A DNA stretch of 64,000 nucleotides from Uranotaenia lowii. Taxonomy: Eukaryota; Arthropoda; Insecta; Diptera; Culicidae. The translations under genes were made by a program, and so were the position numbers. The notes beneath the pieces are model-generated. The model did not search any database. It saw only the letters and a program-made list of their open reading frames with translations, and had not been told where the DNA came from. Where the stretch lies: contig NC_073692.1 in the NCBI RefSeq assembly GCF_029784155.1, positions 157,137,582 to 157,201,581 on the forward strand. The letters run 5' to 3'. Shown here piece by piece: positions 34,949-45,950 of the stretch (positions are counted from its first letter, which is position 1; each line of letters opens with the position of its first letter).

Positions 34949-35362
34949 ATTTCGCATGCTGTGATGCAAAAATAGCAATATTTCTATCACATACGGCTGA
35001 AATAGAAACAGTGCTATAAAAAATACAACACCCAAGATCTTGAAAACATTTTTGTATGGTAAAATTTTCAAAATGTCAAAATTTCTACCACTTTTTCCCA
35101 ACACCAGTGAACTTGCTCTAATAAGAGCTAGTTCACAAGATGTTTGAGCGTTGTATTTTTTTCAGCACTTTTTCTATTTCAACCGTATGTGATAGAAATA
35201 TTTCTATTTTTGCATCACAGCATGCGAAAATACAACACGTGTTGTTAAAAAACTTGAAGGCCACACATCTTGAAAATGTTTTTGCATGGTAAAATTTTCA
35301 AAATGTGCTAAAAGTGTGAAGATTTCTACCACTTTTTCCCAACTCCAGTGAACTTGCTCTAA
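34949..35362. repeat. composite inverted/direct repeat
   Basis: An ~85-bp block (TTCGCATGCTGTGATGCAAA...) at 34,949 is repeated inverted at 35,135-35,232. A second ~100-bp block (GGTAAAATTTTCAAAATGT to CCAGTGAACTTGCTCTAAT) is repeated directly at ~35,030-35,128 and ~35,260-35,362. The order is therefore A, B, inverted A, B. Non-coding; probably a MITE-type element. Confidence 0.65.
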
Positions 35363-35672
35363 TGTGCCGTAATGGAAAAAAGACCGCATTTTTCAATACG
35401 CGGAAAAACTTTCTCAAGCAACAATATCAACGACTATAGAATTTAAATGCAAATGAGCAGAGCACCTGAAAAAAAACGTTCAATAAGAATCAAACATAAA
35501 TTTGGAGGGCATTTATGTAAGCTTTCTTACATAAATGTCCTTCAAATTTATGTAAGGCTCTCATTGAGCGTTGTTTTTCAGGTGGTCAGCTCATCTATAG
35601 TCGTTGAAATTGTTGCTTGAAAAAATGTTTCCGCGTATTGAAAAATGTGGTCCTTTTTTCGTAACGGAACAT
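35363..35672. repeat. foldback hairpin element
   Basis: Two ~155-bp arms are inverted copies around a centre near 35,516 (CATTTATGTAAG...CTTACATAAATG), with almost no loop. The arms share CATTTTTCAATACGCGGAAA and CAACGACTATAGA. Imperfect pairing, about 85% by eye. Transcription would give a long RNA hairpin. Confidence 0.78.
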
Positions 35673-35902
35673 TATAAGGTTGAAATACGTTTTGTATTGG
35701 TTTTGCTTTCTTTTTAAGTCAATTTGGAAAATGTGTTCAATTTAATATACAGTTGGAATAAATTACACATCTTCCATATATAGATTCCATAATTTAAACA
35801 AAACCATGCCTGATTTAACAACGAAATCATGCAAAAAATTTGGACAAAGAAATTTTATTGAAGCATTGTTTTTTTTTAAACTTTAAATCATAGTTGATAT
35901 CT

Positions 35903-36515
35903 TTAAACGCCCAACGCATTCTTCAGTTTGCTGGCAATGTTGACCAGTTCCAGGACCTCATCACTGACATTCTTGGCGTCAACATTTTTCATCCCATTCA
36001 AAACGTTGATCAGTGTACGCGAAGCAAGGCTCGAAGACTTGACGTAGAGCGCCACAGCCGACTTGAAGTTAGCCAGCGACTTAGCCTTAATAGCGGCGGC
36101 TGCATCGGTGTAAAGCTTACAGGTGGCATCCGAAATGGTTTTAACGTTCGTTCCGATTGCGATAGCCTGAGCGTCAGTAGCTACCGCCACAAGCTGATCC
36201 CATGCACCGTAAATCGTTTCATTCAGAACAACAATGGTTTCACTGATTTCAGCAAACAACTTGGCCCCTTTTGGACCAGCTAGTTTCTGAATAAGCTTCT
36301 CATTGCTGTCCAAGGCAGTACTCAGCTTGAAGCCACAGCTTTCGAAGGCCTTGAACGTCGCCTCGAGTTGAGCAACCTGTGGCTTGGAAACAGCGGCCAA
36401 AGTCACCTAAAATATTACGATCGATAGAAAGTATTGTTAGTCGCTCTAAAAATTGAAAAAGTATACTTACTGAGGCAAAGACGAGACACAAACCGGAATA
36501 CAGGACGAACTTCAT
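35903..36515 (-). CDS. small secreted helical protein (gene 5)
   Basis: Exon 1 is 36,471-36,515 (MKFVLYSGLCLVFAS) with donor GTAAGT, exon 2 is 35,903-36,406 (starts VTLAAVSKPQVAQLE), phase 0. The product is 182 residues with a signal peptide. Compared with genes 4 and 6 the middle cysteine (YCGEV/LCEEV) is replaced by Phe (LFAEI), leaving two mature cysteines (SCGF and ATCKL), which could pair with each other. Mostly helical, with many Ala, Lys and Val. AATAAA at 35,854-35,859; TATA at 36,579-36,584. Function unknown. Confidence 0.86.
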
Positions 36516-36543
36516 CGTGAGACTTTACCTCGGAAAGCAGAAC

Positions 36544-36584
36544 CTTGCTAAGTAAAGACAGCATGAAATTTTGATACATTTATA
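36544..36584 (-). promoter_or_regulatory. TATA box and shared 5'UTR motif, gene 5
   Basis: GATATAAATG (TATA at 36,584-36,579), then GTCTTTACTTAGCAAG ~25 nt downstream, as in genes 3, 4 and 6. Confidence 0.6.
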
Positions 36585-36599
36585 TCTCCAACGAGGCAG

Positions 36600-37146
36600 A
36601 CCACCTGGTGGTACAGAAGCAGTTTGTCAATATTGATTTTCGTGAAAAATATTTCATGGAAATAAATTTATTTTATTTATCGATGACTCAACTTGCATCC
36701 GTTAACATCTGTACAAATTAGTTGCAATAGAAGAATTCGAAATGAGTATTTCAAGGTGATGGACAACCGATAGATAGGACATTGACTTATTTTCAATTAG
36801 GAGTTTGAAACGAGGGATCGCTAATCTAGCCAGTTCGAATTTTTGTATTTGTATTCCAAAATAATTGATCGTGGGATTGAAAACTCTTTACTGTTTATGC
36901 CTCATTCACCAATGGTCAAAATAGTGCTGTAACACCCATGCTATAATGTTAAGTTATACTGTAAGCTGTTCCTCCCAACTTTGCATAAATGCGCAACTTC
37001 ACTAAATAGGGCCAGCTGGGAAGCAATCAACGATAAAAAGTTGACGTTTAACCCAAATTTGATGAAACTGGTTTCATCGTGTTTAAAAGTTTGTTGACAA
37101 AGCACTGACATATTTTTTTGTGAGAAAGCAACTGGATTCCGTAAAA
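36600..37146. other. spacer, no gene seen
   Basis: Upstream of gene 5 and before the mariner copy; it probably includes that mariner's 5' end, but no inverted terminus was recognised. Confidence 0.4.
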
Positions 37147-38142
37147 TGGGACGAACCCGTGTTTTTTAAATTCAAAAGTACTGCTCAGATGGACTATCGT
37201 GAAGAAATATTACAAAGCTTGTGAAACGATCGAAGTCTGCGGTTTATCAAATTATCAGGAAGTTTGGAGAGCACCATACTCTTGAAGATTTGCCAAGATC
37301 CGAAACCTGAAAAGGCACAGTGAATCCACAAATCGAGAAGAAATGTGTTAAGCTTTTGTTGTCACATGAACACAACTCTGTTCGAAGAATTGCCAAAAAA
37401 CTGAAAATTTCCGTTGGAACCGTCCGAAACATAAAACAAAGGAACCACATTAAGACCTACAGAAAGCACAGACATCCTAAACGGAGCGCGGAACAGCACG
37501 AACGAGCAAAGCAGCGATGTCGGAGACTGGATACGATTTTGAAGAAGCAAAGTAACCGTTGCATTTTGATGGACGATGAAACTTATTGAAAATTGGAAAT
37601 AGCCGCACTTCCTGGGCCGCAATTTTTCAATGCAATTGTTGGTAGGTACCTCATGATAAACGATCCATTAAAATCGAAAAGTTTGGCAAAAAAGTGCTTG
37701 TTTGGCAAGCAATCTGCTCTTGCGGAGAAAGAAGTCCATTATATTCACAATAGGTACCATCAATGAAAGTGAAAGTGAAAGTGATCGTAAGGAATGCATC
37801 GAAAAACGCCTTGTTCCTCTTTATCGTCATCATACAAGCCCACCATTGTTCTGGCCTGACCTTGCTTCCGCACACTACGCTTCAGCTACCCTCAAAATAC
37901 TGAAATCCTTCAAGATATGTTTTGTTGAGAAAGAGGACAATCCGCCAAATTGTCCTGAGCTGCGTCCGGTAGAGCGTTACTGGGCAATCATTAAGCGCAA
38001 TCTTCGGGAGGATGGCAGAGAAGCACAGTCCATCGACGAATTCAACAAAATGTGGACAAAAACCAGCCGAAAAGCCAAGCCGGAAACTGTTAAGAGGCTT
38101 ATGAGGGGAGTTCGAGGAAAAGTGCACCAATTTTATCGTTGA
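37147..38142 (+). pseudogene. mariner (ITmD37E) transposase, frameshifted
   Basis: Begins near 37,147 (ATGGGACGAACCCG). The HTH region (37,320-37,560) has SVRRIAKKLKISVGTVRNI. ILMDDETY gives the first Asp but is followed at once by a TGA. The rest of the catalytic domain has FWPDLASAHY and ELRPVERYW, second Asp and Glu 37 residues apart. Further stops occur near 37,180 and 37,752. At 37,765-37,785 a (GAAAGT)n tract sits where a few ordinary codons should be. Inactive. The only mariner of the four on the plus strand. Confidence 0.88.
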
Positions 38143-38389
38143 AAACTTTTGGTTAAGTTTCTCACTTTCTCCTGGTTCTGGATTAGTTTTGCAATGTTTT
38201 ACAGAAAACTCTATGTAATTTGGTCAAAAAATGAATAAGATATCGTCAAAATAAAGTGTCCGTTTTATAAAATGAACACTTCTTAAAAGGCGGATGTGGC
38301 TCACAATTTTTCAACAGATCTAGTCAACTTATCTGCTTTGCCAACGATATTGATTTAAATAGTCGGCAGATCATCTGCCGGTCCAGTAA

Positions 38390-38946
38390 TAACAAGGTCA
38401 CGATCGAAGCTGGAGAGAGTCGAAGACTTTGTCTATCTCGCCTTACTGGTGACTGCAGACAATGACGGAAGTCGTGCCTATTATGGACTCCACAAGCAAC
38501 TGCGGTCGAGAAGACTTAGCCCTCGCACGAGTCTAACCTCTACATGACGCACATTAGACCGATTGTCCTTTACGGGCATGAGACGTGGATATTGCTCGAG
38601 GAGGACTGTGCACACTAGAAGTATTCGAGCGACCATCTTTGACGGCGGGTTGGAGAACGGAGTGTGCGTAGAATGAACCACGAGCTCGCGCGACTCTATG
38701 GCGAACCCAGTATCCAGAAGGTGGCGAAAACTGGATGGGTACTCCGGAAACACTGGGCAGGACATGCAGCAAGAATTCCGGGCGACTTTCATGCAAAACA
38801 GATGTTCGCTGCGAATCCGGTAGGAACGAGACGAGTATGGGTGCAACGAGTGAAGTCGTTAGACCAAGTGGAGCGTGATCTGGCGAATGGGGATACCCGA
38901 AAAATTGGAGAACGGTTGTCATGGACCGAGTAAATTTTAGGAATTA
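38390..38946 (+). pseudogene. RTE-clade LINE, 3' end of the polyprotein
   Basis: Interrupted frames read the C-terminal part of an RTE polyprotein: VEDFVYL near the start, then YYGLHKQLRS, and from 38,664 RRMNHELARLYGEPSIQKVA, GHAARIP, NPVGTRRVWVQRV and LDQVERDLA. The RT and endonuclease are absent (5' truncation) and several stops are present. An A-rich tail (AAAAAAAAAAAATAAATC) follows at about 38,980. Confidence 0.85.
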
Positions 38947-39179
38947 TGTTTATCAAGTTATGTCGTGAGGCGGAAAACTATGAAAAAAAAAAAATAAATC
39001 GTCCTTATAACGAAGTCGATAGAAATTGTCCAGCCCCAAATCTCAGAGGCAACTGTTGTGATAATGCATCGAAAGTTATCGAGAACATCAATTTGACCTG
39101 TAAGTGAACTCAAAACAGAAAAACGTTTTTTCTCAGTGGTTAAAACTGGAATGTTTTATTTCTATTCACTTCAATTAAT

Positions 39180-40640
39180 TTTCTTTATTCAAGTCTTTCA
39201 AGAGACTCCTTCTTGAGGAACTCCACTAAACTCCTTAAGAGATATCCTTCAAGAACTATATTGATTCCCACTTAACAACCTTCTAATTACCTCCAAGAAC
39301 TCCTGAGTTTTTCATAAAAATGCTCATAGAAATGCTTCTGAGAAGCGTCACAAAATCTTTACTATCCTTCCAGAAAACTTCCTGGGTTTCGTTAGGATCA
39401 CTTTCAATCCTCTTCAAGAATACTTCTGATATCGTTCAGACACTCTTCAGAGTCTTCTCAGAAACTTTACTGAGACCCCTTACGGAACTCTTCTCAATAT
39501 TGTGAATTTAAATCAAAACTTTAGAATCGTCGTTGGTGAACTGGCAACAAAACACAGACTTCCGACAATCTAGTACTTCACTTTTCTATGTCGGATGTCT
39601 TTCGGAAGTCGGAAGTCCGGACTTCCGAAGTAAAATTTAGTGCTTTCGCTATTATATCTTCGATAACCTTCACGCAAAATAATTTTCACTGAAAATATAA
39701 GTGACATCTGTAGTAAATTCTCGCCATACGTAATTTCATTTGAATTTTAAGTGATGGGTCAAGTGAATTCATTTAAGTGACCGGTCAAGTGAATTACACT
39801 ATGACGTTCGAGTGAAATTTATCTGAATTTCTAAGTAATTTCTAATTAATCTCTCGCGTTTTTAAATAAAAGAACATTTATAGAACACCACTTCAATTTC
39901 AAATACTTACATTACGTTTTCGCCATAAATTTATTGATTGGAAAATTCCATCGTAATCCCAAGGCAGATCGGTTACTGCGGATAGCTCGACTTCTAAATC
40001 TTCCCTGCTGCAAACCAGAAAATCTGTCCAGTTCAATCCACAAGCTGAAACATAATAACATCTTTAAAAAACTTTTTCTTACATCACGTTTAACACAACT
40101 ACCGCCAAAATCGCCTAGTAAAGAATTGGGAAAATCCAAATCCAGCATAAGCTTTAAACGCTGCTCTTTAGAATTTGCCATTTTGAACTCTGAAAATAAA
40201 CACAATTACAACCCGACATTCACTTGAAATTCAAGTGATGGGGCAGTGAACATTTTTTCTCACTTCAAATTCGAGTGACGACTGAAGTGAATGTGGATGA
40301 ATTCACTTGAAATTTAAGTGACTGCCAAGTGAAATGTATATGTCTCACTTAAATGGAAGAAAATCACTGGATCCTTGTTTTTAAGTGAAAAATCATGTGT
40401 ATTTTAAGAGTGAATTTGGGTTCAGTGTTGAGATGCCATCTATAAATCCTTCTGATTCCATGATAGACATTTTTTAAATTCCTCCAGGAACTCTTCTGAA
40501 CCTCTTCAGAAAACATCTTTTTTAAGTTCCTTGAACAACTTTTACTAGTACCTTTAGGAATCCTTTTGAGTACCTTAGGGATTCTTCCGGGACTTTTCAG
40601 AAACTCTTATCTTGTGAGTCCGTTCAAGAATTTTTCTAAC
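39180..40640. repeat. degenerate minisatellite split by an inserted element
   Basis: Short diverged units of the form AGGAACTCTTCTGA lie at 39,180-39,490 and again at 40,470-40,640. The block between (about 39,500-40,430) differs in composition and is rich in AAGTGA words, so it probably inserted into the array. No gene. Confidence 0.5.
39655..40425. mobile_element. element with AAGTGA/TCACTT arrays at both ends
   Basis: Both sides (39,690-39,830 and 40,225-40,420) carry many copies of AAGTGA and its complement, often as CACTTGAAATTCAAGTG-like palindromes. Subterminal arrays like these are known transposase-binding sites in several DNA transposons. Between them is one minus-strand frame of 97 codons (39,912-40,205), including MANSKEQRLKLMLDLDFPNS, which matched nothing I know. 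Terminal repeats were not defined, so the boundaries are approximate. Confidence 0.45.
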
Positions 40641-40860
40641 CCAAGTAACAATTTCAATTTTTACCATCTTGCACAACCCCTTAATCGCATGAAGAAGAAT
40701 GACCTTAATGATAAGATAAGATAAGATTGTACTATGATGAATTGCATTCCAAATGCTTTAGTTGTGGAGTTTACCCTCTTGCGTCATGCCCGGAACGATC
40801 GTCTATTAACAGAAAAGTGCACTGGATTTCTGAAAAATTCTGAAATTTGTTGTTCGTCAG

Positions 40861-41225
40861 TGTAGGGAATAAAGCTAGATAAAATACTTTAAAGAAAAAC
40901 GAATCTGAAAATGTATTAACATTATAAGATTGACATCCCTATTCGTGCCTATTTCCTTCGGTTCACAAAGAGAGGGAGCACGAGAAACAAACGGACTCAC
41001 GGACTGGGTGCCCTTTCGAGAGTACATTATGTTGAAAAGGAGAAGAAGAGACGAGTCTATTCCAGAAGAGAGAAGGAAAAATTAATGTATGTTGAGAACG
41101 AGAAACTTGGTTGGAAATCAGTTTACAGACTAATTTTGTGTGCATCGGATCGCGTCAGTTTCGCGCAAATAAAAGTTCCGAATAATTAAAAAGAAAATGG
41201 CGATGGTTTTCATTCGGTCTCGACA
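40861..41225 (+). repeat. 5' LTR of the LARD-like element
   Basis: Starts TG and ends CA. It includes an initiator-like GTCAGTTT near 41,155 and a polyadenylation signal AATAAA at 41,168-41,173, so U3, a short R and U5 can be proposed. It is 363/365 identical to the right copy. Confidence 0.82.
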
Positions 41226-41226
41226 A

Positions 41227-41244
41227 TGGCGTGGTCGGTTCGAT
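41227..41244 (+). promoter_or_regulatory. primer-binding-like site
   Basis: TGGCGTGGTCGGTTCGAT begins one base after the LTR. TGGCG fits pairing with a tRNA ending GCCA, that is a G discriminator as in tRNA-Ser. It agrees at 14 of 18 positions with the tRNA-Ser-type site of Drosophila 17.6/297 as I remember it. Tentative. Confidence 0.5.
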
Positions 41245-42714
41245 GAGCGTACCTGTGTTGTTTTTTGATAAGTCTTAGCGGAAAATTTAGTTGAAATTAG
41301 CACGCCGATCGTGCAACGAGTGGTGTTTTTCTTGAAAAAAAAAGGAGACTCAAACGGGTAAGCAGACTTTAAAATGTTTCGATCTGGTGGAATGAAGAAA
41401 AGTAAGTGAGGAAGTTTAAAAGGGTAGACCAGCGTTTCGTGTTGTTTTCTGCGCTGAGTTAGTTTTTGCTGATGATGCGAATTTAAATAGATACATAAAA
41501 GGTGTGTTTAATTTTCTCTTTTATTGCCGCTTACCGGAAATGAAAAAATAAATAAAATCTAGAGTTTTTTTTTATTAAGTCGTATGAGCCACCTGACGTG
41601 TTTCGAGAAAATCACTGTTGAAGTTTTGTAACCTCTTTTTAAATCTACTATTTAAAATATTGCTCGGAATTATCTTTAGAAATCGGTATGTGATAAGAAA
41701 ATAGTTGAGAATTAGACTAGTGTATTTGATTCAGGCATACATTTAGTTGTTCGAGTGAACATGTACTTACGACTTTTGGCATTGCATGATTGGCTCTAAC
41801 GTCGTTTTGCATGCTGTTAAATTTTATCTCTAAACTGTATAACATGTGTCTTAAACATTTCTATCACTTACTATTTAGCTTCAAGCACTCAAGTTCTAAC
41901 ATTATGTATGGCTCATCTGAATAATGGTAATTACCGGAATGGGTTTTAAAGGAATTCGTCATGTGCCAATCGGCATAGTATAGAACAAGAAAAAATGACT
42001 TACGTTTGAATCCCTGGAGCTTTGTCTAGGTCCTCGCGGGTGTATGCTCTCTTTGGAATCTCCGGTTTCTACGAAACGCTTTTAGTTTTGTTGGCAGCAT
42101 CTGTGGTGTAAAAATGATGAAACTGAAAATCAGTCCAGTCATAAAAGATACGCATTGAACTTACCTCACAATAAAAAGAAGAAGTTTGTATAATCATACT
42201 AACTGGAACAACTCTCACAAACAATTTCTTTTTAAATTTTTAACATTACATCACTCACCGCTGCATTTTCTGAGAAAACGCATAAGGTCGCAAAAACCAA
42301 CGAACCGAACAAATATTTTGCGACCTTTGTTTTGCACGCCAATCCAGTGCAATGCAAAAAGTCGTAAAAACCAAATTGCACTCGAAAATGAGAAAGTCAT
42401 CATACGTCCTAATTTCAAACCATTTTGTAGAATTTATGCATTGATCAAATAAAATGAAAGTTTTTTCTAAGATAGATTACATGTTTATCAATCGTTTGCA
42501 GCCAATAACTCAATTTTGTTTACATTGGTTCATACGACGTAATCAAAACTAACTCTAGAAATATTACAAAGATGATTTCTAGAATATTTCTGCGATTAAT
42601 AATAAAATGAGAAAAATATGAACGATCGTTTGAGTAAGGATGGTTGAATTTTTTTTTTTAATCCGCCAAGAAAAGTCAATTTAGTATCGAAATAAAAGGA
42701 AATGAATGAAGAAT
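41245..42714. other. leader region of the LARD-like element
   Basis: Non-coding, AT-rich, 1.47 kb. A short frame ATGTTTCGATCTGGTGG at 41,373 ends after 11 codons and overlaps a donor-like GTAAGT. No gag-like protein. Confidence 0.5.
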
Positions 42715-45700
42715 CTAACAAGGGACAAGCCCTTGAGTGGAGCTGTTCCGAAAAATAGATTTGTGGGACAAACCCCTGCGTGGGGCAGTCCGAATAAATG
42801 AACGGATGGGACAGACCTCTGAGTGGGGCAGTCCGGGAAACTTCTTTATGAGACAAACCTCTGAGTGGGGCAGTCTAGATATTTTGATTTGTGGGACAAA
42901 CCCCTGAGTGGGGCAGTCCAAATAAATGAATGAATGAGACAGACTCCTGAGTGGGGCAGTCCGGAAAATTTTCTTCATGGGACAAACCTCTGAGTGGGGC
43001 AGTCCTAATAATTTGATAGAATAGGCAAACCCCTGAGAGGGGCAGTCAAGAGAGTCTGATGTGAGGGACAAACCTCTGAGTGGGACAGTCCAAATAAATG
43101 AATGAATGGGACAGACCCCTGAGTGGGGCAGTCCAGCAAACTTTTTGATGGGACAAACCTCTGAGTGGGGCAGTCCAAATAAATGAATGAATGAGACAGA
43201 CTCCTGAGTGGGCAGTCCGGAAAATTTTCTTCATGGGACAAACCTCTGAGTGGGGCAGTCCTGATAATTTGATAGAATAGGCAAACCCCTGAGAGGGGCA
43301 GTCAAGAGAGTCTGATGTGAGGGACAAACCTCTGAGTGGGGCAGTCCAAATAAATGAATGGATGGGACGGACCCCTGAGTGGGGCAGTCCAGCAAACTTT
43401 TTGATGGGACAAACCTCTGAGTGGGGCAGTCCAAATAAATGAATGAATGAGACAGACTCCTAAGTGGGGCAGTCCGGGAGACTTCTTGATAGGACAAACC
43501 TCTGAGTGGGGCAGTTCTGATAATTTGATAGAATAGGCAAACCCCTGAGAGGAGCAGTCAAGAGAGTCTGATGTGAGGGACAAACCTCTGAGTGGGGCAG
43601 TCCAAATAAATGGATGAATGGGACAGACCCCTGAGTGGGGCAGTCCAGCAAACTTTTTGATGGGACAAACCTCTGAGTGAGGCAGTCTATATATGTTGAT
43701 TGTGTGACATAGGCCCTGAGTGGGGCAGTCCGGGAGACTTCTTGATAGGACAAACCTCTGAGTGGGGCAATCCGGATATTTTGATTTGTAGGACAAACCC
43801 CTGAGCGGGGCAGTCCAAATAAATGAATGAATGAGACAGATTCCTGAGTGGGGGCAGTCCGGAAAATTTTCTTCATGGGACAAACCTCTGAGTGGGGCAG
43901 TCCTGATAATTTGATAGAATAGGCGAACCCCTGAGAGGGGCAGTCAAGAGAGTCTGATGTGAGGGACAAACTTCTGAGTGGGGCAGTCCAAATAAATGGA
44001 TGAATGGGACAGACCCCTGAGTGGGGCAGTCCAGCAAACTTTTTGATGGGACAAACCTCTGAGTGGGGCAGTCCAAATAAATGAATGAATGAGACAGACT
44101 CCTAAGTGGGGCAGTCCGCAAAATTTTCTTCATGGGACAAACCTCTGAGTGGGGCAGTCCTGATAATTTGATAGAATAGGCAAACCTTTGAGAGGGGCAG
44201 TCAAGAGAGTCTGATGTGAGGGACAAACCTCTGAGTGGGGCAGTCCAAATAAATGAATGGATGGAACGGACCCCTGAGTGGGGCAGTCCAGCAAACGTTT
44301 TGATGGGACAAACCTCTGAGTGAGGCAGTCTATATATGTTGATTGTGTGACATAGACCCTGAGTGGGGCAGTCCGGGAGATTTCTTGATAGGACAAACCT
44401 CTAAGTGGGGCAGTCCGGATATTTTGATTTTGTAGGACAAACCCCTGAGCGGGGCAGTCCAAATAAATTAATGAATGAGACAGACTCCTGAGTGAGGCGG
44501 TCCGGAAATTTTTCTTCATGGAAAAAAACCTCTGAGTAGGGCAGTCCAGGAAACTTTACAGGCCCTACCGGCCAAATAATTGAGTGTATGGGACAGACCC
44601 CTGAGTGGGGCAGTCCGGGAGACTTCTTGATGGCGCAAACCTCTGAGTGGGGCAGTTCGGATATTTTGATTTGCAGGACAAACCTCTGAGTGGGGCTATC
44701 CAAATAAATGAATGAATGAGACAGACTCCTGGGTGAGGCAGTCCGGAAAATTTTCTTCATGGAACAAACCTTTGAGTGGGGCAGTCCAGATAATTTGATA
44801 GAATAGGCAAACCCCTGAGTGGGGCAGACTAGAGAGTCTGATGTGAGGGACAAACCTCTGAGTGGGGCAGTCCAAATAAATGAATGGATGGGACAGACTC
44901 CTAAGTGGGGCAGTCCAGGAAACTTTTTGATGGGACAAACCTCTGAGTGAGACAGTCTATATCTATTGATTGTGTGACATAGCCCTGAGTGGGGCAGGAC
45001 AAATAAATGAGTGCATGGGAAAAACCCCTGAGTGGGGCAATCCGGGAAACTTCTTGATGGGACAAACCTCTGAGTGGGGCAGTCCGGATATTTTGATTTG
45101 TAGGACAAACCCCTGAGTGGGGCAGTCCAAATAAATGAATGGAAGAGACTGACTCCTGAGTGAGGCTGTCCGGATTTTTTTCTTCATGGAACAAAGCTCT
45201 GAGTGGGGCAGTCTAGATTATTTGATAGAATAGGCAAACCCCTGAGTGGGGCAGTCTAGAGAGTCTAATGTGAGGGACAAACCTCTGAGTGTGGCAGTCC
45301 AAATAAATGAATGGATGGGACACCCTGAGTGGGGCAGTCCTGGAAACTTTTTGATGAGACATACCTCTGAGTGGAGCAGTCAAAATAATTCGATGAAAGA
45401 GTCAAACCACTGAGTGGGGCAGTCCAGAGAGTCTGATGTGTGGGACAAACCTCTGAGTGGGGCAAATAGTTTGATTTGTAATATAAACCCCTGAGAGGGG
45501 CAGTAGATAATTTGATGGAATAGGCAAACCCTTGAGTAGGGCAATCAAAAGAGTCTGATGTGACGGACAAACCTCTGAGCGGAGCAGTCCAAATAAATGA
45601 ATGGATGTGCAGACCCCTGAGTGGGGCAGTCTTGAAAATTTTCTTCATGGGACAAATCTCTTAGTGGGGCAGTCAAAATAATTCGATAAAATAATCAAAC

Positions 45701-45950
45701 CTCTGAGTGGGGCAGTCCAAAGTGTCTGATGTATGTGACAAACCTTTGAGTGGGGCAGTCCACAATAAATGAATTGATGGGACAGACCCCTGAGCGGGAC
45801 AGTCCGGGAAACTTCTTGATGGACAAACATCTGAGTGAGGCAGTCTAGATATTTTGATTTTTGGAACAGATAGACTCCTGAGTCGAGAGTTTTCCTTTAT
45901 GGGACAGATCTCTGAGTGGGGCAGTTAGGATAATTTGATTTGTGGGACAA
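42715..45950. repeat. ~43-bp tandem array with ~257-bp higher-order period
   Basis: About 75 monomers. A 27-bp conserved core contains CTCTGAGTGGGGCAGTCC and is followed by a ~16-bp variable linker. Linkers recur in a set order (AAATAAATGAATGAAT, GGAAAATTTTCTTCAT, GATAATTTGATAGAATA, AAGAGAGTCTGATGTGA, AGCAAACTTTTTGAT). The AAGAGAG linker recurs near 43,045, 43,301, 43,557, 43,943 and 44,200, i.e. every ~257 bp (six monomers) with some longer steps. Long minus-strand frames (up to 235 codons) exist only because the core is open in all three frames. Confidence 0.93.

Noticed and set aside
40963..41145. 60-codon frame repeated at 49,766-49,948
   Set aside because: It is antisense within the LTR and present twice only because the LTR is.
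42715..45830. Series of minus-strand frames of 61-235 codons with repeated DCPTQRFVP-like peptides
   Set aside because: They follow a 43-bp tandem repeat whose core lacks stops in every frame. Frames overlap and shift at each unit, with no start context or codon bias.
42715..45950. CRISPR array
   Set aside because: Conserved cores with variable linkers superficially resemble repeats and spacers, but the linkers recur in a fixed order, unit lengths vary, and the setting is a eukaryotic LTR element.
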